The notes below the pieces were generated by a model, which had not been told where the DNA came from, made no database searches, and worked only from the letters and a program-made list of their open reading frames with translations. From an uncultured Oscillospiraceae bacterium (lineage in GTDB: Bacteria; Bacillota; Clostridia; Oscillospirales; Ruminococcaceae), in NCBI GenBank assembly GCA_902490585.1, contig CABUEI010000039.1:1-18194 (forward strand): a stretch of DNA of 18,194 nucleotides, in the 5' to 3' direction. Shown here in pieces: positions 12,147-18,194 of this stretch. The position numbers were made by a program, and so were the translations under genes. The first letter of the stretch is position 1. Every line of letters begins with the position of its first letter.

Positions 12147-13460
12147 TTGGATAAAACTACTGTTACCGTAATAGGCGCAGGTCTTGCCGGAGTTGAGGCG
12201 GCGTGGGCGCTTGCAAACAGAGGCTTTCATGTAAGGCTGTGCGAGATGAAGCCGGAAAAGTATTCGCCTGCCCATAAGTACAAGGGCTTTGCGGAGCTTG
12301 TGTGCAGTAATTCGCTGAAAAGTGCGGATACTGCCAGTGCCTGCGGTATGCTTAAGGAAGAAATGCGTTATATGAACTCTGTCACGATGATTGCGGCAGA
12401 GAAGACAAAGGTCAGTGCAGGCGGCGCTCTGGCGGTAAATCGCACGGAGTTTTCCGACGCTGTAACCGAAATGATAACTAATCACCCGTATATTGAAATC
12501 GTAAACGGCGAGATAACCGAGTTTCCCGAAAGCAATACCGTTATTGCCACAGGACCGCTGACAAGTGATTTATTTGCCGAAAAGATACAGGAGCGTTGCG
12601 GAAGTCCGCTCAGCTTCTATGATGCGGCGGCTCCGATAGTCACCGCAGAAAGCATAGATATGAGTCTTGCTTTCTTTGCTACACGCTATGACAAGGGCGA
12701 GGCTGATTATATTAACTGTCCGATGACAAAGGAAGAGTACGAGGCATTCTATAACGAACTTGTAAATGCCGAGAGCGTACCGCTCAAAAGCTTTGAAAAT
12801 CTCAAAGTGTATGAGGGTTGTATGCCTGTAGAGGTGCTTGCAAAGCGAGGAATAGAGAGTATCCGCTACGGCTGTATGAAGCCTGTCGGTCTTATTGACC
12901 CCAGAACAAGCAGACGACCTTACGCTGTAGTACAGCTGAGAAAAGAAAACAACGAGGGCACGCTGTATAACCTTGTGGGATTTCAGACAAACCTGAAGTT
13001 CGGCGAGCAGAAGAGAGTGTTCTCGATGATAACGGGACTTCAGAATGCGGAGTTTGTAAGATACGGTGTTATGCACAGGAATACATTCCTGAATTCACCC
13101 GGACTGCTTGACAAGAACTTTAAGCTTATCGACAGTGATAATATCTACTTTGCAGGTCAGATGACAGGCGTTGAGGGATATGTCGAAAGTGCGGCGTCGG
13201 GCATTATAGCCGGAATAAATCTTGCAAGGGCGCTTGACGGAGAAAAGCCGCTCGAACTGCCCGAAACCTGCATGACAGCGGCACTGGCAAGGCATATAAG
13301 CACTGAGAACAAGGACTTTCAGCCGATGGGAGCTAATATGGGAATATTACCTCCGCTCCCCGACAGGATCAAGGACAAGAAGTTAAGATACAGGACGATT
13401 GCCGACAGAGGACTTGATGATTTAAAAAAGGCACTCTGCGAGCAGGGAATATTGATATGA
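12147..13460 (+). CDS. trmFO: Methylenetetrahydrofolate-dependent tRNA (uracil-54-C5) methyltransferase TrmFO
   Basis: A 437-residue flavoprotein. The N-terminal VTVIGAGLAGVEAAWALANRG is the FAD-binding dinucleotide fold. It makes m5U54 in the T-loop of tRNA, using methylenetetrahydrofolate as carbon donor and reduced FAD. Cys53 (ELVCSNSLKS) and Cys225 (YEGCMP) match the two cysteines known to matter in the Bacillus enzyme. The C-terminal IYFAGQMTGVEGYVESAASG is a conserved FAD contact region. The start is TTG 12147, with AAGGA (12133-12137) 9 bases upstream; no ATG fits. It lies 23 bases after topA, the order common in Firmicutes, and shares its transcript. Confidence 0.96.
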   Translation: MDKTTVTVIGAGLAGVEAAWALANRGFHVRLCEMKPEKYSPAHKYKGFAELVCSNSLKSADTASACGMLKEEMRYMNSVTMIAAEKTKVSAGGALAVNRTEFSDAVTEMITNHPYIEIVNGEITEFPESNTVIATGPLTSDLFAEKIQERCGSPLSFYDAAAPIVTAESIDMSLAFFATRYDKGEADYINCPMTKEEYEAFYNELVNAESVPLKSFENLKVYEGCMPVEVLAKRGIESIRYGCMKPVGLIDPRTSRRPYAVVQLRKENNEGTLYNLVGFQTNLKFGEQKRVFSMITGLQNAEFVRYGVMHRNTFLNSPGLLDKNFKLIDSDNIYFAGQMTGVEGYVESAASGIIAGINLARALDGEKPLELPETCMTAALARHISTENKDFQPMGANMGILPPLPDRIKDKKLRYRTIADRGLDDLKKALCEQGILI

Positions 13461-13474
13461 AAGGAAAATGAAAT

Positions 13475-14473
13475 ATGAAAATAGCTATAGACGCATTCGG
13501 CGGAGATAATGCACCTGACGAGGTAGTAAAGGGTGCGGTAGCCGCTGTAAAGGAATACGGTGTTGATATTGTACTGACAGGCGACACGAAGAAGCTTGAC
13601 GAGTGCTTTGCAAAGCTCGGTCTTTCAAAGGAGCACATCACGTTTGAACAGGCTGACGGCGTTATCGAGATAGAAGACAACCCCAAGATGATTTTAAAGG
13701 AAAAGAAGAACTGCTCTATGGGTGTGGCACTCCAGATGGTAGCAGACGGCAGAGCAGACGCTATGATTAGCGCAGGCAGTACAGCGGCTCTTGTTATGGG
13801 CGGTACTCTTATTGTTAAGCGTATCAAGGGCGTAAAGCGTCCGTCGCTCACTCCTATAATGCCCGGTTTAAAGAATATGTATATACTGCTTGACGGCGGT
13901 GCAAACGTTGACTGCCGCCCTGATATGTTAAGACAGTTCGCTGTAATGGGCAGTGTTTACATGAACAAGATCATGGGCGTTGATAACCCCAAGGTCGGAC
14001 TTCTCAATGTAGGTGCTGAGGAAGAAAAGGGAAGAGAGCTTGAACAGGAAACATACGCACTTCTCAAAAACAGCACGCTGAATTTCACGGGTAACGTTGA
14101 AGCGAGAAATGCCGCACTCGGCGAGGTTGACGTCGTTGTAACAGACGGTTTTACAGGCAATGTTTATCTCAAGACCGTAGAGGGTATGGGTAAGTTCATG
14201 AAGGCTTCGCTCAAGAAGATATTCTTCCGCAACCTCGGCACAAAGATAGGCGCAATGTTTACTATGAAGGGCATCAAGGAAATAAGCAAGCAGATGGACT
14301 ACAGGGAAACAGGCGGTTCTCCGCTTTTAGGTACTTCAAAGCCTGTGCTCAAGGCACATGGAAGCAGTGACGCTCTTGCATTCAAGAACGCCGTAAGACA
14401 GGCTAAGGATTTCGTTGAAAGAAACGTTATCGCAGAGATGGAAAAGGTACTGTCGGAAAATACGGAAGACTGA
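13475..14473 (+). CDS. plsX: Phosphate acyltransferase PlsX
   Basis: A 332-residue protein beginning MKIAIDAFGGDNAPDEVVKG, the PlsX signature. Conserved glycine-rich segments follow (SAGSTAALVMGGT, LLDGGANVDCRP, VVTDGFTGNVYLKTVEG, GGSPLLGT). It converts acyl-ACP and phosphate to acyl-phosphate, the donor for PlsY in phosphatidic acid synthesis, and acts at the membrane surface. AAAGGAAAA lies before ATG 13475, 14 bases after trmFO. In many Firmicutes acpP follows plsX and precedes rnc; here it does not, so acyl carrier protein must be encoded elsewhere. Confidence 0.96.
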   Translation: MKIAIDAFGGDNAPDEVVKGAVAAVKEYGVDIVLTGDTKKLDECFAKLGLSKEHITFEQADGVIEIEDNPKMILKEKKNCSMGVALQMVADGRADAMISAGSTAALVMGGTLIVKRIKGVKRPSLTPIMPGLKNMYILLDGGANVDCRPDMLRQFAVMGSVYMNKIMGVDNPKVGLLNVGAEEEKGRELEQETYALLKNSTLNFTGNVEARNAALGEVDVVVTDGFTGNVYLKTVEGMGKFMKASLKKIFFRNLGTKIGAMFTMKGIKEISKQMDYRETGGSPLLGTSKPVLKAHGSSDALAFKNAVRQAKDFVERNVIAEMEKVLSENTED

Positions 14474-14484
14474 TTTTTAGCTTG

Positions 14485-14504
14485 CGGGAGGGTAGCCCCT
14501 CCCG
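14485..14504 (+). other. GC-rich intercistronic hairpin between plsX and rnc
   Basis: CGGGAGGG (14485-14492), loop TAGC, CCCTCCCG (14497-14504): a perfect 8-bp stem that can extend by G-U pairs. No T-run follows, so it is not an intrinsic terminator. It sits 24 bases before the rnc start and does not hide the rnc SD. It may stabilise or mark the end of the plsX message. Confidence 0.7.
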
Positions 14505-14528
14505 TGAGAAATATTGAAAGGAAAAGAA

Positions 14529-15209
14529 ATGACAGAGCTTGAACAGATAATAGGCTATACGTTCAAAAATCCCGAGCTTTTAAAAGAAGCTCTTACTCAT
14601 TCGTCATACACAAACGGCAAACACCTGCGCAGTAACGAGCGCCTTGAATTTTTAGGCGACAGCGTGCTGAGCATTGTTGTATCCGAGCATCTTTTTGAAA
14701 ATCTTACAAATCTGCCCGAGGGACAGCTGACTAAGATAAGAGCAAGTGTTGTATGTGAAAATGCGCTTTATCCCTTTGCAAGAAAAATAGATTTGGGTAA
14801 GTATATTTTTCTGGGAAAAGGAGAAGAGCATACAGGCGGCAGAGACCGCCATTCTATACTCGCAGACGCATTCGAGGCACTGATTGCGGCAATATACCTT
14901 GACGGCGGATTTGAAGCGGCAAGAAATTTCATACTGCCGTTTATCCCTCCGCTCGATAAGCTCAGCACGGGTAAATTCCTGCTCGGCGACTACAAGACGG
15001 TATTGCAGGAGATAATCCAGCAGAACCCCGAAGAGCGTGTTACCTATGAGATAAGTGACGAAAGCGGACAGGCACATAACAAGCAGTTTACGGCGAATGT
15101 GCTTCTGAACGGTCAGATAATAGGCACGGGTAAGGGTAAGAGCAAGAAGGAAGCGGAGCAGAGCGCCGCAAAAGAGGCTATAAGCCTTATGGGATATGAA
15201 ACAAACTAA
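14529..15209 (+). CDS. rnc: Ribonuclease III
   Basis: A 226-residue protein. The endonuclease domain holds the signature NERLEFLGDSVL with Glu40 and Asp44, and the second half-site DAFEALIAAIYLDGG with Asp113 and Glu116. The double-stranded-RNA-binding domain occupies about residues 156-224 (DYKTVLQEIIQQ to GKGKSKKEAEQSAAKEAI). It cuts double-stranded RNA in rRNA precursors and many mRNAs. ATG 14529 is chosen because AAAGGAAAA precedes it; a TTG at 14514 would add five residues and has no SD. The 3' end overlaps the next gene by 14 bases. It precedes smc, with a radical SAM gene between, as in many Clostridia. Confidence 0.96.
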   Translation: MTELEQIIGYTFKNPELLKEALTHSSYTNGKHLRSNERLEFLGDSVLSIVVSEHLFENLTNLPEGQLTKIRASVVCENALYPFARKIDLGKYIFLGKGEEHTGGRDRHSILADAFEALIAAIYLDGGFEAARNFILPFIPPLDKLSTGKFLLGDYKTVLQEIIQQNPEERVTYEISDESGQAHNKQFTANVLLNGQIIGTGKGKSKKEAEQSAAKEAISLMGYETN

Positions 15210-16188
15210 CATTTCGGTATTTATACCGCATTACGGCTGTAAACATATATGCAGCTTCTGCAATCAGAAAACGATAAGCGGACACAGCGAGCCTGTCACT
15301 GAAAAGGAGCTTGAAAGCATACTTGAGGGACAGCTTGAAAATCTTAAAGACAGCGGTACGAAAGCACAGATAGCGTTTTTCGGCGGCAGCTTTACCGCAA
15401 TAGACAGGGATTATATGATAAGACTGCTGACGGTAGCCAAGCGTTATACAGACGCATACCCCGAGCAGTATGACGGTATACGCTGTTCGACAAGACCGGA
15501 CTGCATTGACGAGGAAATACTCGGAATTCTTAAAAGCTACGGCATGACGGCGATAGAACTCGGCGCACAGAGCATGAATGACGAGGTGCTGACAGCCAAC
15601 CGCAGAGGTCACACGGCGGAAGAAGTAAGACGTGCGTCAAGGCTTATAAAGCAGTACGGCTTTGAACTCGGACTTCAGATGATGACGGGGCTATACAAGG
15701 ATACGGAACAATACTGTATTGATACCGCAAAGGAATTTATCGCACTTCACTGCGACACGGTGAGAATATACCCGACTGTTATACTGAAAAATACCGAGCT
15801 TGGCAGACTGCATGAGAGCGGCGTGTATGACAGCTTTACCTTTGAACAGACAACAAGGCTCTGTGCAAAACTGCTCGATATGTTCAATAAGGCAGGTGTT
15901 GCGGTTATCCGTATGGGACTGCACGCAAGCCGTGACGTTGAGCAGAACATGATTGGCGGAGTGTATCACCCGGCACTGCGTGAGATAGCCGAGAGCATAT
16001 TGTATCTTGATAAAATGAACGATGTGTGCGAGGACGGGGGAAAATATGTCTTCTACACGGACAAGCGTAATATAAGTAAGATAATAGGACAGGGCGGAGC
16101 TAACCGCAATGTGCTTTCACAGCGTGGGATTTCCTTTAAAATAAAGGAAGAGAAAGGCACGGATTTCCGTGCGGAGAGGATCGGTTAA
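15196..16188 (+). CDS. Radical SAM protein, Elp3-like, of the rnc-smc interval
   Basis: A 330-residue protein. Cys15, Cys19 and Cys22 (GCKHICSFCNQ) form the Cx3Cx2C motif binding the [4Fe-4S] cluster, and FFGGSFT (about 61-67) is the SAM-binding glycine motif. Later segments (IELGAQSMNDEVL, GLQMMTGLY, VRIYPTVILKNTEL) match the Elp3/HemN-like group. The lysine acetyltransferase half of true Elp3 is missing. The C-terminus has SKIIGQGGANRNVLSQ, a GxxG-type loop that resembles a short RNA-binding element. Function unknown; linkage to rnc and smc in Clostridia suggests RNA modification, as inference only. ATG 15196 lies inside the end of rnc, so it is translationally coupled; its last base is shared with the smc start. 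Confidence 0.9.
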   Translation: MKQTNISVFIPHYGCKHICSFCNQKTISGHSEPVTEKELESILEGQLENLKDSGTKAQIAFFGGSFTAIDRDYMIRLLTVAKRYTDAYPEQYDGIRCSTRPDCIDEEILGILKSYGMTAIELGAQSMNDEVLTANRRGHTAEEVRRASRLIKQYGFELGLQMMTGLYKDTEQYCIDTAKEFIALHCDTVRIYPTVILKNTELGRLHESGVYDSFTFEQTTRLCAKLLDMFNKAGVAVIRMGLHASRDVEQNMIGGVYHPALREIAESILYLDKMNDVCEDGGKYVFYTDKRNISKIIGQGGANRNVLSQRGISFKIKEEKGTDFRAERIG

Positions 16189-18194
16189 TGTTTTTTAAAT
16201 CTATGGAAATATACGGGTTCAAATCGTTTCCCGATAAGACCATACTGCATTTTGACAAAAGAATGACCGCAGTTGTCGGAAGTAACGGCAACGGTAAAAG
16301 TAATATAAGTGACGCACTGCGCTGGGTAATGGGAGAGCAGGGCGCTAAAAGTCTGCGTGGAGATAAAATGGAGGACGTTATCTTCCACGGAACTGTACGC
16401 AGAAAGCCTATGGGATTTGCCAGCGTAACGCTGACTATAGATAATCATGACAGAGCACTCAGAGTAGACAGCGACGAGGTAGTCATATCCCGTAAGCTGT
16501 ACAGGAGCGGCGAGTCGGAATATAAGATAAACGGGGCAAAGACGCTTCTTAAAAATATAAACGAACTGTTCATGGGTACAGGTCTCGGACGTGACGGATA
16601 CAGCGTTATCGGTCAGGGCAAGGTATCTGAGATTGTCGAGTCGGGCGGAAGCAAGCGCCGTGAGGTTTTTGAAGAAGCGGCGGGCGTATCGAAATTCTTA
16701 GCGCAGAAAAAGGACGCAGAGAATAAGCTCAAACGTACCGAGGATAACTTACTTCGTATCCGTGATATAGCATCGGAACTTGAAACAAGACTGCCCGTAC
16801 TTGAAAAGCAGGCGGCTAAGGCAAAAAAGGCTAAGGAACTGCTTGCAAGAGAAGAGGACCTCGACATTACCGTAAGTATGTACGAGTTATCAGCCCTTGA
16901 AAAGACGATTTCCGAGGCGGAGGATAAACTTCTTCTCAGCAAGGCTGAATGCGAAAATCTCGACAGGGATATCGCAAAGCTTGAAACGGAAGAAGAGGAC
17001 AACAACAACCGCAGAATGACACTCCGTGCCGAGCTTGAAAAGCTGAAAGCCGGAAGTGACGAGGCAAGGGACCGTATCAGCGATATCAAGGCGGAGATAG
17101 CCGTACTGCGTAATGATATTTCCCATGCCGAAGAAACCATTGCCGAAACCGAAAAGCAGATTGAAGACGGCAAGAGCGGCAAGGCAAGACTTGAAGAAGA
17201 TAAGAAGAATCTTGAAAACGAGATAGAGCAAAAGCAGGCGCTGATAACACAGCTGAAAGCCGACAGCGAAAAGCTGACAGAAGAACTTACCGGCATTGAC
17301 GCCGAGGGTGAAACGCTTTCGGGCGAGTACAGACAGCTTGACGAAAAACAGGGACAGCTGTATCTTAAAAGAACACAGCTACAGCTTTCGGTACAGCAGA
17401 TAGAATCAACTTCCGAACAGCTTTCAAAGCGTAAGGAAGAGCTTACAAGAACAGCCGAGAATGCGGCGGCAGAAGCAAAGGCTCAGAGAATAAAGCTCAG
17501 TGACACCGATGAAGAGCTTGAACAGGCAATAGAGGAAAAAGCCGAAGCCGAGAACAAACTGACAGGTTATAAAAAGCTGTTTGCCAATAAGAACGACAAG
17601 CTGAAAACAGCAGGTCAGATGCTTGAAACGCTCCGCAAGGAGTACGAAACCAAAGCCTCACGCCACCAGGTGCTTGACGAGATAGACAAGAACATGGCAG
17701 GTTTCCAGTCGAGCGTAAAGTCAGTCATAATGGCGGACAGACAAGGCAGGCTCAGCGGTATAAGAGGTACAGTCGCAGATATAATCAGCGTGGACAAGCG
17801 TTATACAGTGGCTATAGAAATAGCCCTCGGCGGTATCATGCAGAATATCGTAACTGATAACGAAGAGTCAGCAAAACGCAGTATGCGTTATCTGAAAGAA
17901 AATAACCTCGGACGTGCCACATTCTTACCTCTTACCAGTGTAAAGGGAAAGATGCTCGAAGTCGGCGGACTGAGCAATGAGAACGGCTTTGAGGGTATGG
18001 CTTGCGACCTTGTAGAGTATGACAAACTGTACGACGGTATAGTTAAATCCATACTCGGCAAGACGGCAGTAGTTGAAGATATCGACACGGCGTCGTTTAT
18101 CGCCAAGAAGTACGGTTACCGTTTCAGAATAGTAACACTTGACGGTCAGGTTATCAACGCAGGCGGTTCGTTCACTGGCGGCAGCGTCAGAAAT
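16188..18194 (+). CDS. smc: Chromosome partition protein Smc, N-terminal 669 codons (partial)
   Basis: The frame is open to the window end. MFFKSMEIYGFKSFPDKTIL begins the ATPase head; GSNGNGKS (31-38) is the Walker A loop, with Asn at the position more often Ser in SMC proteins but still within GxxxxGKS. WVMGEQGAKSLRGDKMEDVIFHG follows. Long heptad-rich coiled coil occupies about 160-510. The hinge begins near residue 520 (GIRGTVADII) and reaches the glycine motif AGGSFTGGS at the last codons. The second coil and C-terminal head lie beyond the window. Smc dimers with ScpA and ScpB condense and help separate chromosomes. ATG 16188 overlaps the previous stop as TAATG; GAGAGGA (16174-16180) is 7 bases upstream. 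Confidence 0.96.
   Translation, partial: MFFKSMEIYGFKSFPDKTILHFDKRMTAVVGSNGNGKSNISDALRWVMGEQGAKSLRGDKMEDVIFHGTVRRKPMGFASVTLTIDNHDRALRVDSDEVVISRKLYRSGESEYKINGAKTLLKNINELFMGTGLGRDGYSVIGQGKVSEIVESGGSKRREVFEEAAGVSKFLAQKKDAENKLKRTEDNLLRIRDIASELETRLPVLEKQAAKAKKAKELLAREEDLDITVSMYELSALEKTISEAEDKLLLSKAECENLDRDIAKLETEEEDNNNRRMTLRAELEKLKAGSDEARDRISDIKAEIAVLRNDISHAEETIAETEKQIEDGKSGKARLEEDKKNLENEIEQKQALITQLKADSEKLTEELTGIDAEGETLSGEYRQLDEKQGQLYLKRTQLQLSVQQIESTSEQLSKRKEELTRTAENAAAEAKAQRIKLSDTDEELEQAIEEKAEAENKLTGYKKLFANKNDKLKTAGQMLETLRKEYETKASRHQVLDEIDKNMAGFQSSVKSVIMADRQGRLSGIRGTVADIISVDKRYTVAIEIALGGIMQNIVTDNEESAKRSMRYLKENNLGRATFLPLTSVKGKMLEVGGLSNENGFEGMACDLVEYDKLYDGIVKSILGKTAVVEDIDTASFIAKKYGYRFRIVTLDGQVINAGGSFTGGSVRN

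Noticed and set aside
14652..15212. A 186-codon minus-strand frame opposite rnc
   Set aside because: It covers RNase III catalytic and RNA-binding sequence in antisense and has no motif or SD of its own.
16278..16301. Smc Walker A variant (Asn35 in GSNGNGKS) as a sign of a defective ATPase
   Set aside because: The essential GxxxxGKS residues are intact; the variation is at a tolerated position.
16613..17296. A 227-codon minus-strand Ser-rich frame inside smc
   Set aside because: Ser-rich low complexity is what antisense reading of a Glu/Lys-rich coiled coil produces; smc is certain on the plus strand.
1..18194. CRISPR arrays, tRNA or rRNA genes, insertion sequences
   Set aside because: No regularly spaced repeats, no cloverleaf or rRNA-like stretch, and no transposase motif were seen on either strand.

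Overview
The window reads as chromosomal DNA of a low-to-middle GC Gram-positive anaerobe of the class Clostridia, most likely an Oscillospiraceae/Ruminococcaceae member. This rests on the glgC-glgD pair, the infC-rpmI-rplT cistron with an attenuator leader, the order topA-trmFO-plsX-rnc-radical SAM-smc, consensus sigma-A promoters (TTGACA/TATAAT, 17-18 bp spacing) and frequent strong Shine-Dalgarno (SD) sites. The genus is an inference. I see no rRNA, tRNA, CRISPR array, insertion sequence or phage gene.

Layout. 1-1400: 3' end of glgC, then glgD and a terminator (glycogen synthesis). 1438-2549: a separately promoted four-helix membrane protein with zinc ribbons at both ends, flanked by two operator-like repeats and closed by a terminator. 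2560-5070, minus strand: a degenerate metallo-beta-lactamase-fold protein, a flavin-binding split-barrel/ferredoxin fusion, a DUF1848 protein with a radical-SAM-like cysteine motif, and a 22-codon remnant that looks like the start of a macrodomain hydrolase. 5071-5743: a repeat-rich divergent control region and an HxlR-type regulator on the plus strand. 5741-6414, minus strand: a Phd/YefM-RelE/ParE toxin-antitoxin pair with its own promoter and terminator. 6463-7946: consensus promoter, L20-type attenuator leader, infC (apparent AUC start), rpmI, rplT and terminator. 7961-8959, minus strand: an unrecognised four-helix membrane protein. 8983-9771: a SpoU/TrmH-family RNA methyltransferase. 9772-10023: a structured intergenic region. 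10024-18194: the housekeeping run topA-trmFO-plsX-rnc-radical SAM-smc; smc is cut by the window end at its hinge.

How the genes fit together. Most of the window is core metabolism and information processing: glycogen, translation initiation and ribosome assembly, RNA modification, DNA topology, phospholipid synthesis and chromosome condensation. The accessory part is 2560-6414. The most interesting candidate there is a redox-flavoured cluster (split-barrel/ferredoxin, DUF1848, dead-looking MBL protein, HxlR regulator carrying an N-terminal cysteine) whose promoters share short motifs. This suggests a small regulon whose inducer and reaction are unknown.

All family assignments come from reading motifs by eye; no database search was run.
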